Shown in pieces: positions 21,570 through 29,578 of a stretch of DNA of 64,000 bases. The stretch is from contig LT599018.1 of NCBI GenBank assembly GCA_900079685.1, forward strand, positions 2,085,486 through 2,149,485, written 5' to 3'. The stretch comes from an uncultured delta proteobacterium (GTDB taxonomy: Bacteria; Desulfobacterota; Desulfovibrionia; Desulfovibrionales; Desulfovibrionaceae). The translations under genes and the position numbers were made by a program. The notes under the pieces were generated by a model. It was given only the letters and a program-made list of their open reading frames with translations. It had not been told where the DNA came from and ran no database searches. The number at the start of each line of letters is the position of its first letter. Position 1 is the first letter of the stretch.

Positions 21570-22033
21570 GCGGCAAATGGCACACCGTTTCGCTGTCGCC
21601 CCACGCCCGCGACAACCGGGAGAAGGAAAACCGGGAGGCTGCCGGCCAGGGCGAATCCCTGCTCACGCTATCGCCGCTCACGGACATGGTGGAATTGCCC
21701 GAAGGCGTTTGTGTTTACTGCAATCTTCCCGGCGTCGCGCCCGGCGACATTTCCCTGACGATCGACGCCAAATTTCTCCATATCCGCGCGGAATCGCGCC
21801 TTCCCGCCATCCGGGGGAAGATCCACGCCCTTGAGTTCAGCGATATCACCTATGAAGGCAAAGTCATACTCCCCGCCGTGGACGCGGAACGGATAGAAGC
21901 GTCCTGTTCCAACGGGCTGTTGCGCGTTATGATGCCTTTCCCGGCGGAAATCAAACCGGTCCGCATCCCCGTGACGACGGAATACCATGACGGGCTTGAC
22001 CTTCCGGCCGATATCATGAAGGAAGAACCATAG
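21566..22033 (+). CDS. Hsp20-family small heat-shock protein (second of tandem pair)
   Basis: The 155-residue protein has an alpha-crystallin-like core: VELPEGVCVYCNLPGVAPGD, then GKVILPAVDAERIEASCSNG, then LLRVMMPFPAE. It is poorly similar to its neighbour. The N-terminal 35 residues are charged and probably disordered. It overlaps the first hsp20 by four bases. A heat-shock promoter was not identified upstream of the pair, which appears to be read from the rpe transcript. Confidence 0.82.
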   Translation: MSGKWHTVSLSPHARDNREKENREAAGQGESLLTLSPLTDMVELPEGVCVYCNLPGVAPGDISLTIDAKFLHIRAESRLPAIRGKIHALEFSDITYEGKVILPAVDAERIEASCSNGLLRVMMPFPAEIKPVRIPVTTEYHDGLDLPADIMKEEP

Positions 22034-22069
22034 CGCTTTACAATGATCCCACCGTACCTGGAGGCTCCA

Positions 22070-23068
22070 ATGACCACCGTTTTCACTCCCATGCCCATTT
22101 TCAACAGGCCCGGCGAGCTGCTCGACCTTTTGAACAAGCGCGGGTTCGCGCAGGAATGGGTAAGCGTGCCCGGCGCGCCCAAAGGGGCGGGCACCAATGA
22201 GGAATCCATGCGGGCCATGATCGACCGGGCCCCGGAAATGGAATTTCTGATTACCAACACAACGCCGCTCGGCAAAGAATTTTTTACAGCCGCCAAAAAG
22301 CTCAAACTCGTGGCCATGTACGGGGTGGGGCTTAACCATATCAACATCCCCGAGGCCACAGCGGCGGGCGTATTGGTCACCAACGTGCCCGGCGGCAACA
22401 CGCGGTGCGTTTCCGAGCTGGCTTTTTCCTTCATGCTGAACCTCGCCCACAAGGTCGTGCAAATGCACACGGAGCTTACCGGCGGGTCCTGGCGGGGCCG
22501 CCGGGGCGGTGAAATCAGCGATAAAACGCTGGGGCTCATCGGGTTCGGCAACATTGCCCGGGATATGGCGCGGCTGGCGCAAGCCTTCGGCATGCGGGTC
22601 ATTTTCGCCAACCGCACTCCCCGCCCCGAGGCCGCCCGCGAACTCGGCGCCACCCAGTTGCCGTTCGACCAGGTTCTGGCGGAAGCGGACTATCTTTCCG
22701 TCCATGTTCCCAGCGGTCCCGGCTCCTGGCATTTCGGCAAGGAAGAGTTCGCGAAGATGAAAAAAGGCGCGTATTTCATCAACACCGCGAGGGGCGACCT
22801 GATGGACCTTGACGCCCTGACCCAGGCGCTGCAAAGCGACCACCTCGCCGGGGCGGGCCTGGATGTGTTCCCCAAGGAGCCGGTTGACCCCTCGCACCCC
22901 ATTCTCACTCTGCCCAATGTGGTGACAACCCCCCATGCGGGCGGGCTTTCCTCCGAGGCCATGGCCCGGGTGACCGTTTCCTGCCTCGACGAAATAGACC
23001 GTATTTTGAAGAAGGAGCGCTCGCCCAACGCGCGCAACCCCGAAGTTTATGAACGGTGGGGTTTCTGA
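22070..23068 (+). CDS. D-2-hydroxyacid dehydrogenase (phosphoglycerate dehydrogenase-like)
   Basis: The 332-residue NAD-dependent enzyme has the Rossmann motif TLGLIGFGNIARDMARLAQA. It also has the catalytic arginine region INTARGDLMDLDAL, the glutamate in LDVFPKEPVDPSHP and the histidine in NVVTTPHAGG. The substrate (3-phosphoglycerate, glyoxylate or another 2-oxoacid) cannot be assigned. The ATG at 22070 follows CTGGAGG. A hairpin follows the stop. Confidence 0.9.
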   Translation: MTTVFTPMPIFNRPGELLDLLNKRGFAQEWVSVPGAPKGAGTNEESMRAMIDRAPEMEFLITNTTPLGKEFFTAAKKLKLVAMYGVGLNHINIPEATAAGVLVTNVPGGNTRCVSELAFSFMLNLAHKVVQMHTELTGGSWRGRRGGEISDKTLGLIGFGNIARDMARLAQAFGMRVIFANRTPRPEAARELGATQLPFDQVLAEADYLSVHVPSGPGSWHFGKEEFAKMKKGAYFINTARGDLMDLDALTQALQSDHLAGAGLDVFPKEPVDPSHPILTLPNVVTTPHAGGLSSEAMARVTVSCLDEIDRILKKERSPNARNPEVYERWGF

Positions 23069-23080
23069 TAATTCCGGAAA

Positions 23081-23117
23081 CAGGCAACCGCGAGGGCGCG
23101 TCTCTTGCGGTTGCCTG
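23081..23117 (+). terminator. Hairpin after the hydroxyacid dehydrogenase gene
   Basis: CAGGCAACCGC (23081-23091) pairs perfectly with GCGGTTGCCTG (23107-23117) and is followed by TTCC. No long U-tract is present, so this may be a weak terminator or an mRNA stabiliser. Confidence 0.6.
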
Positions 23118-23167
23118 TTCCGGCATTGCCGCCCGTAACGGCGCGCGGCATCCCGCGAGGAGCGCAG

Positions 23168-23878
23168 ATGGGATTCTACGAAGAACTCAGCCGGTATTAT
23201 GACGAAATTTTCCCCGTGGACGCCGGTGAGATGCGGTTCGTCTCCGGTTTCCTCGCGGGCAAACGCGATGTCCTGGATATCGGCTGCGGCACGGGCAACA
23301 AGACCGTGCTCCTGAGCGACTCCGCCCGCATTACGGGCGTGGACGCCGATCCGGGCATGATCGCCCGGGCAAGGGCGGACAACGCCCGGCCCGGCATCAC
23401 CTACGAGATCCTGGACATGGCCGCCCTTGGTGAGCGGTTTTCCCCGGCCTCCTTTGACGGCGCGGTCTGCCTCGGCAACACGCTCGTCCACCTCACGGAC
23501 CCGGCCGCCATCCGGGGCCTCTGCGCGAGCGTGCGCCGCCTGCTTGCCCCCGGCGGCGTGTTCGTCTGCCAGATTCTCAACTACGGCCGCATCCTCGACA
23601 ACGCCGTGACAAAACTGCCTGTCATCGAGACGCCCAATACGCGTTTTTCCCGGTTTTACACGGCCAAGGGCGATCTGCTCCTGTTCCGGACGGAACTGTA
23701 CCTGAAAGCAAACGGGCAAAGCCTGAAAAACGAAACGCCCCTCTACCCCCTGCGCCCGGAAAGCCTGGAAGCCATGCTCGCGGCAACCGGCTTCTCCGGC
23801 CTTGAGCAATACGGCTCCTACCAGGGCGATCCTTTTAGAAAAGACTCTTTTGTTATTATTGTGGCGGCGACCGCCTGA
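23168..23878 (+). CDS. Class I SAM-dependent methyltransferase
   Basis: The 236-residue protein starts MGFYEELSRYYDEIFPVD, followed by the SAM-binding motif VLDIGCGTGNKTVLL near residue 35 and the acidic residue in ITGVDADPGMI. The rest (FDGAVCLGNTLVHL) fits the methyltransferase type 11/25 families. The substrate is unknown. GAGGAGCG precedes the ATG. Confidence 0.88.
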   Translation: MGFYEELSRYYDEIFPVDAGEMRFVSGFLAGKRDVLDIGCGTGNKTVLLSDSARITGVDADPGMIARARADNARPGITYEILDMAALGERFSPASFDGAVCLGNTLVHLTDPAAIRGLCASVRRLLAPGGVFVCQILNYGRILDNAVTKLPVIETPNTRFSRFYTAKGDLLLFRTELYLKANGQSLKNETPLYPLRPESLEAMLAATGFSGLEQYGSYQGDPFRKDSFVIIVAATA

Positions 23879-23900
23879 CAGCTATACGGGAGACAGAGCC

Positions 23901-23978
23901 ATGACAACGGGCGTCATGACCGACGAGGAGTTGGCCCTGCTGGAAAAGCAAATGGAAACGGTCACCCCCGGACCGTAG
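23901..23978 (+). CDS. Possible 25-residue peptide or gene remnant
   Basis: A short frame reads MTTGVMTDEELALLEKQMET and ends at 23978. It lies 22 bases after the methyltransferase stop, with GGGAGACAG upstream. It could be a true small protein, or the start of a decayed gene, since a helical TDEEL-type beginning is common in longer proteins. No similar continuation is seen in the other frames to 24039. Confidence 0.25.
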   Translation: MTTGVMTDEELALLEKQMETVTPGP

Positions 23979-24039
23979 AAGGCATACCCGGAAGGGCGCG
24001 ACCAATCAGGCCATCGTCCTCTCCCCTTCCCCCGGCGCG

Positions 24040-27000
24040 TCACAGCAACTTCAACTGCTGTTCCTCGCGTTTTTGCTTGGCGACCAGGGCCGAGCGGCTG
24101 AGGCCTTCGAGGGGGAGATCCGCCAGGAAACGGGACGGTTTTAAGTGCAGTTCCCTGCCGTAAAGCTTCCGGTGCGCGGCGTGGGACAGGAACAGATTTT
24201 CCTTGGCGCGGGTCAGCCCCACGTAGAACAACCGCCGTTCCTCGTCGATGTCCGCCGGGGGCGCGGCACGGTCCACCTGGCCCGTCAGCATGCCGGGACC
24301 GGCGAACGGCAAGAGCCCGTCCTCCAGGGCCGGGAGGAACACGGCCTTGAATTCCAGGCCCTTGGCCGCGTGCAAGCTCATGATCTGCACGCGCTCGCTC
24401 TTGCTTTTCACCTGTTCCAGCTCGGTCTGCAAATGCACCCAGTTGATAAGGCCCTGCCAGCCGCCGTATTCCCGGTATGCCCGGTCAAGGGCCTTGAAGG
24501 CCGTGGATTGCCAGAACATGGGGTCGAAAAATTCCAGCCCCTCGAAATAGGCGGCAATACCCGCCGGGCCCCGCGTTATGACCGCGTCCGAGCAGGGCAG
24601 GCGGTCTTCTTCCTGCCCGCCGGAAATGCCGATCATACGGCCTGCTTCCCGGATGATGCGGGCCACGCGCTCGTCCATCCAGAACCCTTCGTCCTCGGGC
24701 ACCGCGGCGAGAAGCCCTACGCGCGTGAGGGCTTTTTGCAACAGCGGGGCCAGGGACCGCATGCGGACCAAAATGGCTATGTCCGACGGGCTGTACTCGC
24801 CGGCTTCCGGCAGGGCGAGCCCGGCTTCGCGGACCTGGTTGCGCAGGGTCAGGCTGCTGCCGCCCACCAGGGCGCGGACTTGGGCCGCAACCCAGGACGC
24901 CTCGGCATCCGCGCTCGGCGCTTCGAAAAGATGCATGCGCGCGGCGTTTTCCGCTCCCGGCGCCTCTTCACGGGCAGCCACCAGCTTGCCGCAGGCGGAT
25001 TTTTCGCCCAGCAGGCTTGAGGCCGCGTTCAGGATGGCCGGGGCGGAACGGTAGTTCTCCCGCAACGTGATGACCGCGATGGAGGGCCAGGCGGCCTTGA
25101 AAAAGGCCTGGGCTTCCCCGTGCGCGCCGCGAAAGCCGTAAATGCTCTGGTCCGGGTCGCCGATGCCGAAAAAGCCGCGCCCGTCGGCGGGCAGAATGGC
25201 TTTCAAGAGGGTAAGCTGCAAATGGGAGAGGTCCTGGATTTCATCCACCAGGATTTCCGCCCAGGGCGTGGTGTAAAGGCCCGTCTGGATCTGCTCGAGC
25301 CAGAACTCCAGAAGATCCGTGTAATCCGCCAGGTTCCAGCCGCCCTTCTGCCGCGAATACCGCGCGTACATGCCGGCGAGATCGTCGTCCAGCGCCTCGC
25401 GCTTCTCGCGGGCGAGGGATATGGCGTCCCAGGCCTCGCGCAGGCGGGCTTTGGACACGTCTCCGTTGGCTTCGGCAAACACGCGGCGGGCCGCTTCCTC
25501 GCTGAGGAGGGTGGGCGCTTCGTCATGGGTTTTGTGCCACAGCTCAAAGGCCAGGGCGTGGAGGGTATCCGAGCGCGGCATGGGCGCGTCCTTGCCCGTC
25601 TTGCCTTCCAACGCGGCGGCGATGCGCTCGTCCATTTCCCCGGCGGCGCGCCGGGTGAAGGTCACGGCCAGGATGTGGCGCGCGCTGACGCCCTTCTCCA
25701 GAAGATGGAGGACCCGTTCAACCAGGGTGCGGGTTTTGCCCGTGCCGGGACCGGCAATGACCAGCACCGGGCCGGGACCGGCGGCCACGGCCTTGGCCTG
25801 CGCTTCGTTTTTGCGGAGCGGCGCTTCGGCGGGGGCGTTCCCGCCCGGTGCGCCCGGTGCGCCCGGTGCGGCGGTTACGTCCGGCCCGTCTTGCGGCAAC
25901 GGTTCCGGCGAAAAGGCTTCCGGCCGCGGCGCTTCCGGTGCGGGCGCGGCTGGGGCCGCATCCGCCGGAGCCGTCCCGGTGCCTTCCTCGCGTTTTTTTG
26001 CCCGGCGGCGTTTGGGGGCTTCCGTCTCCTTGCCGTCGAGCGTCAGGCCCACGGCCGCGGGGGTGAACCCGGTGAGCAGCGCGCCTTTGGTGAACTCGCG
26101 CCGCTCCTGCTCCGAAAACACGGTCACCACGCCGTATTCGCCGTCATAGCCGCCCTCGCGCGTGACAAGCCCCTTGCGCATGCGGTCCACGCCTTCCCCG
26201 AGCGGGGGCATAAACCGGGCAAGGTCGTCAACGGGCACGGTTTGCAGTATTTCCAGCTCCGAGCCGAATTTGGCCACGACCTTGGCATACAGGGCCGCGA
26301 CTTTCTTGGATTTTGACCCGTTGCCCAGGATTTCCGCCAGGATTTCCGGCAACGGGATGAGGGAGGCGAAGTTTTTGCCGCCCGCCCCGTTTTCCCCGCC
26401 TGGCCCTTGTGGCCCTTGTGGATAAACGGGTTCGTCCCGGTCCGCCAGCTCCATGACCCGGTACAGCACGCCCACGGTCAGCGGCTTGCCGCAGACCGGG
26501 CAGATGCCGCCAAGCTCGCGGGTCTCTTTCGGGGTGAGCACCACGTTGCACTTGCGGTGCCCGTCCAGGTGGTACTTGCCTTCCTCGGGGTAAAATTCCA
26601 GGGTGCCGTCAAAAACCGTTTCCGTGGGCAGCCCCTTGAGGGCGCGGTACATGCCGTCATAGGTCGCCGGGCCGGTGAAGAGGTTGGCCTCGCGCCCCAG
26701 GTTTTCGCCGGAGTGGGCGTCGGAGTTCGAGATCAGCTTGAAGCGGTCCAGGGCGCTCCAGAGCCGGTTCATTTCCGGGTCCGAGGAAAGGCCGGTTTCC
26801 AGGGCGAACACTTCGTTCGAAAGATCGCCGAAGCACTCGGTGATATCGTTGAACCCGGATTTGGAGCCGAACAGCGCGAACCAGGGCGTCCAGATATGCG
26901 CTGGAACGAGGAAGGCGTTCGGCGCCGTTTCCAGCACCATTTCCAGGAGGTCTCGCGAATCCAGCCCCAGGATGGGGCGGCCGTCGGATTCCAGGTTGCC

Positions 27001-27396
27001 GACGACGGCGAGTTTTTTGCAGAGGTTGTCCGCCGCCGCGAAATCGGGCACGAATACCAGGTTGTGCACCTTGCGCACCGCGCCGCCGCGTTTGTAGATG
27101 GAGCTGATCTCCGCCTGGAGCATGAAAAGCGGCGATTTGCCCTCCCCGCCGGTGTATTCCGGCAACTCGGCGTCAACGGCCTTTGTCTCGCGCACGCGGT
27201 AAAGGCCGGTATCCTCGTCGAAGGTCAGGGCGTCCTTCAGTTCCTTGCGCCAGCCGGAATGGGTGAAGTCCCCGCTCCCCAGCACGTGCAGCCCTTTCAC
27301 CTGGGCCCAGGCCGCCAGGTTGGCCGGGGTAAGCCGCCGGCTCGTGGCCCGGGAATACCGCGAATGAATATGCAAATCCGCCCGAAACTGTTTCAT
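24040..27396 (-). CDS. PHP-domain protein fused to UvrD/Rep-type helicase
   Basis: The 1118-residue fusion begins with a PHP-type metallohydrolase region (residues 1-430). This has DLHIHSRYS with H9 and H11, later NSDAHSG, and a zinc-ribbon-like CPVCGKP near 300. An Ala/Pro-rich linker (about 455-525) follows, then a superfamily 1A helicase: Walker A AGPGTGKT near 550, DEIQDLSHLQ, GDPDQSIYGFRG, QIMSLHAAKGLEF and RRLFYVGLTRA. The start at 27396 follows AAGGGCG. It presumably unwinds DNA and may also cleave or sense ends. Confidence 0.9.
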   Translation of the reverse strand: MKQFRADLHIHSRYSRATSRRLTPANLAAWAQVKGLHVLGSGDFTHSGWRKELKDALTFDEDTGLYRVRETKAVDAELPEYTGGEGKSPLFMLQAEISSIYKRGGAVRKVHNLVFVPDFAAADNLCKKLAVVGNLESDGRPILGLDSRDLLEMVLETAPNAFLVPAHIWTPWFALFGSKSGFNDITECFGDLSNEVFALETGLSSDPEMNRLWSALDRFKLISNSDAHSGENLGREANLFTGPATYDGMYRALKGLPTETVFDGTLEFYPEEGKYHLDGHRKCNVVLTPKETRELGGICPVCGKPLTVGVLYRVMELADRDEPVYPQGPQGPGGENGAGGKNFASLIPLPEILAEILGNGSKSKKVAALYAKVVAKFGSELEILQTVPVDDLARFMPPLGEGVDRMRKGLVTREGGYDGEYGVVTVFSEQERREFTKGALLTGFTPAAVGLTLDGKETEAPKRRRAKKREEGTGTAPADAAPAAPAPEAPRPEAFSPEPLPQDGPDVTAAPGAPGAPGGNAPAEAPLRKNEAQAKAVAAGPGPVLVIAGPGTGKTRTLVERVLHLLEKGVSARHILAVTFTRRAAGEMDERIAAALEGKTGKDAPMPRSDTLHALAFELWHKTHDEAPTLLSEEAARRVFAEANGDVSKARLREAWDAISLAREKREALDDDLAGMYARYSRQKGGWNLADYTDLLEFWLEQIQTGLYTTPWAEILVDEIQDLSHLQLTLLKAILPADGRGFFGIGDPDQSIYGFRGAHGEAQAFFKAAWPSIAVITLRENYRSAPAILNAASSLLGEKSACGKLVAAREEAPGAENAARMHLFEAPSADAEASWVAAQVRALVGGSSLTLRNQVREAGLALPEAGEYSPSDIAILVRMRSLAPLLQKALTRVGLLAAVPEDEGFWMDERVARIIREAGRMIGISGGQEEDRLPCSDAVITRGPAGIAAYFEGLEFFDPMFWQSTAFKALDRAYREYGGWQGLINWVHLQTELEQVKSKSERVQIMSLHAAKGLEFKAVFLPALEDGLLPFAGPGMLTGQVDRAAPPADIDEERRLFYVGLTRAKENLFLSHAAHRKLYGRELHLKPSRFLADLPLEGLSRSALVAKQKREEQQLKLL

Positions 27397-27529
27397 GAAC
27401 ACGCCCTTAACGGCTTTTCGCCCCTGTTCCCGGCCTAGGCAGCGGCCGGGCGCCGTGGCGATGCTTTCCGTATACGGCGGGAGCTTATCAAAAACTTTCC
27501 GGTTCGCCAATCGGAGCATTTAAGGGCAG

Positions 27530-27729
27530 CAGGGCGAGCGCATCGTAGTTTCTGACTCTGCCATAGAGTATGGTTGCACAAATCTTGTGCCGCCTGGATC
27601 CCCGCCTTCGCGGGGATGACGTTCTGCTTCACCGGAAGTAGTATTTTTTTCACGTCATTCCCGCGCAGGCGGGAATCCAGTCTCTTGCAATGTCTTGCGC
27701 CAGATAAAAATTGCTATGCGCTCGCCCTG
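27530..27729. repeat. 200-bp MITE-like element with 14-bp terminal inverted repeats
   Basis: The element is bounded by CAGGGCGAGCGCAT (27530-27543) and its exact complement (27716-27729). Nested inside are two opposed copies of the widespread repeat CTGGATCCCCGCCTTCGCGG / CCGCGCAGGCGGGAATCCAG (27594-27621 and 27653-27680). Translated, that repeat gives the familiar VIPAKAGIQ peptide. It has no coding capacity of its own and no clear target duplication. It lies just upstream of the promoter for the TRAP operon leader. Confidence 0.7.
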
Positions 27730-27799
27730 GCTTCATGACAGTCACGCAATGAGACCTCGGACGGATACGGTGATGCGCCACGACCCCTTTGCTTTTTCA

Positions 27800-27828
27800 T
27801 TGACAGGCGCGCTTCCTTTGACTACATT
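27800..27828 (+). promoter_or_regulatory. Candidate sigma-70 promoter of the TRAP operon
   Basis: TTGACA at 27800-27805 is separated by 17 bases from TACATT at 27823-27828. Transcription would begin near 27835, only a few bases before the ATG of the leader peptide. The leader would then be nearly leaderless, unless a longer transcript from upstream is used. Confidence 0.5.
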
Positions 27829-27838
27829 TCGCCCTGTT

Positions 27839-27940
27839 ATGCATACTGTTGCCTGCTATCCCCTTTCCGCGTCCTTTACCGCCCGTTGCTGGTGGTGGCT
27901 TGTCGCGCATACGGAAACCGGGGCTTCTCGCGGGCGATAA
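27839..27940 (+). CDS. Trp-rich leader peptide (attenuator)
   Basis: The 33-codon frame reads MHTVACYPLSASFTARC, then WWW (residues 18-20, TGG codons at 27890-27898), then LVAHTETGASRGR. Runs of Trp codons of this kind are typical of trp leader peptides, such as the three-Trp leader of rhizobial trpE. The stop codon is 24 bases before an intrinsic terminator. No Shine-Dalgarno sequence precedes this ATG, so the exact start is uncertain. In-frame ATG codons also exist further upstream. Confidence 0.6.
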   Translation: MHTVACYPLSASFTARCWWWLVAHTETGASRGR

Positions 27941-27993
27941 CGCACGTCGTATACGCAACCACTGCCGCCGGTTTACACCGGCGGCTTTTTTTT
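27915..27993 (+). promoter_or_regulatory. trp-type transcription attenuator before the TRAP genes
   Basis: The intrinsic terminator pairs GCCGCCGG (27964-27971) with CCGGCGGC (27978-27985) and is followed by eight Ts. The competing antiterminator pairs AAACCGGGGC (27915-27924) with GCCGCCGGTTT (27964-27974), with one bulged base. A ribosome stalled at the Trp codons (27890-27898) would end just short of 27915 and leave the antiterminator free. A ribosome at the stop codon (27940) would cover it and let the terminator form. Confidence 0.7.
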
Positions 27994-28014
27994 GCGCAAC
28001 CGTCTGGAGGGACG

Positions 28015-29037
28015 ATGAACACAACACCCGGAACACGCATGCCCATCATGGCGCTTTTCTGCCTCGTTCTGCTGGCTTTTTTGCCGGAATACGCCGACGC
28101 CGCGCCCATACGGCTGCGCTACGCCAACTTCCCGGCGGCGGCCACGTTTCCCTGCGTCGCCATGGAACAGTGGGCAAAGGACATCACCGCGCGGACGAAC
28201 GGCGCGGTCGCGATCGAAACCTTCCCCGGCGGCACCCTGCTGGAAGCCAAGAACATGGTGCGGGGCGTCATGCAGGGGCAGGCCGACATCGGCTGCATCA
28301 GCATCGCCTACCACCCGGGCGCGTATCCCTTTCTCAGCGTATTCGAGCTTCCCCTGGGCTTCACGTCCGCCGAGGACGCGAGCCGGGTCATGTGGGACGT
28401 CTACAGCAAACACCAGCCCAAGGAACTCGCCAAGATCAAGGTCATCGCGCTGTATTCCAGTGCGCCGTCCCAGATCATGAGCGCGAAACCCGTCACAACG
28501 CCGGAGGACCTCAAGGGGCTGACGCTGCGCTCCTCCGGCATTCTGGCCGACGTTGCCGCCGCGTTCGGCGCGTCTCCGGTTTCCATGCCCCAGAGCGACA
28601 CGCCCGAAGCCCTGCAAAAGGGCGTGGTGCAGGGCGTGTTCTCCTCCTTCGACGTGCTGAAGGACTATAACTTCGCGGAAAGTTGCCGCTACGGCCTGAT
28701 TCTGGACGGCCCGGTCTACCCCTTCATGGTGTTCATGAACCTGAAAAAATGGGAATCCCTGCCCGAAAACGTGCAAAAGGCCATCATGGACCTGGCCCCG
28801 GAACATTCCGCGTGGACCGGCAAGTACGTGGACGCCCACGGCCTTGACGCGGTGCAATGGTCCGAGAAGACCCACAATTTCGCGCTGGCCCGCCTTGACG
28901 GCGCGCAAAAGCAGGCGCTGTTGCAAAAAGCCGGGCCGGTCATAGACGCCTGGGTCAAACGCGCGAACGACAAGGGCGTGGACGCCAAAGCCCTGCTGGA
29001 AGAAGTGACGCACGCAAAAGAGGCGTCAGGCAAGTAG
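28015..29037 (+). CDS. TRAP transporter substrate-binding protein (DctP family)
   Basis: The 340-residue periplasmic protein has a signal peptide ending near residue 29 (LPEYADA). It has a DctP fold with MVRGVMQGQADIGCISIAYHPG, LKGLTLRSSG (the conserved arginine that binds a substrate carboxylate) and VVQGVFSSFDVLKDYNF. CTGGAGGGA precedes the ATG. It is the first gene after the Trp-leader attenuator, so tryptophan, a related indole acid or an aromatic precursor is the leading guess for its ligand. Confidence 0.9.
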   Translation: MNTTPGTRMPIMALFCLVLLAFLPEYADAAPIRLRYANFPAAATFPCVAMEQWAKDITARTNGAVAIETFPGGTLLEAKNMVRGVMQGQADIGCISIAYHPGAYPFLSVFELPLGFTSAEDASRVMWDVYSKHQPKELAKIKVIALYSSAPSQIMSAKPVTTPEDLKGLTLRSSGILADVAAAFGASPVSMPQSDTPEALQKGVVQGVFSSFDVLKDYNFAESCRYGLILDGPVYPFMVFMNLKKWESLPENVQKAIMDLAPEHSAWTGKYVDAHGLDAVQWSEKTHNFALARLDGAQKQALLQKAGPVIDAWVKRANDKGVDAKALLEEVTHAKEASGK

Positions 29038-29062
29038 CGCCGCCGCGTCAAAAGGACATTCC

Positions 29063-29578
29063 ATGAACAGCTTTCTGGACATATCGGAAAAATGGCTGCG
29101 GTACGCGTCCCTCGCGGCGGCGACCCTCGGGGGGCTGGCCATGCTGGCCATGCTCGCCGTTGTCGCGGCGAACATCGCGTTGCGGCCTTTCGGCGAGTCC
29201 GTCAGAGGAACGGTGGAAATCAGCGGGTATCTCTGCGCGCTGGCCGTGGGGCTGTGCATGCCCGCGGCCCAGGCCGTGGGCAGCCATATCGCGGCGGGTG
29301 TCTGGGTTTCCTCGCTGCCGAGGCCGGTCCGTTTATTCCAGAAGGAAGTCAGCAGCCTGATCTGCGCCGCGCTCCTCGTGCTGGTCGCCCGCGAGCTGTT
29401 CGGCATTGCCGCGTACGCGCGCGACATGGGCGAATACATCGAGGGGTTTGACATCTCCTACTATCCCATGGCCGTGGGGTTTGCCTTCGGCGTTTGCCTG
29501 CACGCGGCGATCTTTGCGCACGGGGCGTTGCGGGCCGTGTTCCCGGCCCCGAAAACCGACCGGGGAGGCGCGGCATGA
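29063..29578 (+). CDS. TRAP transporter small membrane subunit (DctQ family)
   Basis: The 171-residue protein has four hydrophobic segments, with the DctQ-type features LRPFGESVRGTVEISGYLCALAVGL in the first half and a basic amphipathic loop. Together with DctM it forms the sodium-coupled membrane unit that accepts ligand from DctP. Its stop overlaps the dctM start (ATGA), so the stoichiometry is probably set by translational coupling. Confidence 0.88.
   Translation: MNSFLDISEKWLRYASLAAATLGGLAMLAMLAVVAANIALRPFGESVRGTVEISGYLCALAVGLCMPAAQAVGSHIAAGVWVSSLPRPVRLFQKEVSSLICAALLVLVARELFGIAAYARDMGEYIEGFDISYYPMAVGFAFGVCLHAAIFAHGALRAVFPAPKTDRGGAA

Noticed and set aside
27435-27653. 72-codon minus-strand frame containing NVIPAKAGIQ
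   Set aside because: This peptide is the known by-product of translating a common intergenic palindromic repeat. The frame lies across the MITE-like element and has no ribosome binding site.
27594-27680. Start of a CRISPR array
   Set aside because: The two repeats are inverted relative to each other and there are only two, with no regular spacers. No cas gene is nearby.
27841-28014. T-box or other tRNA-sensing riboswitch before the TRAP genes
   Set aside because: The T-box sequence (AGGGTGGNACCGCG) and a specifier-loop stem are not visible. The consecutive Trp codons in a short frame and the alternative hairpins fit ribosome-mediated attenuation better.
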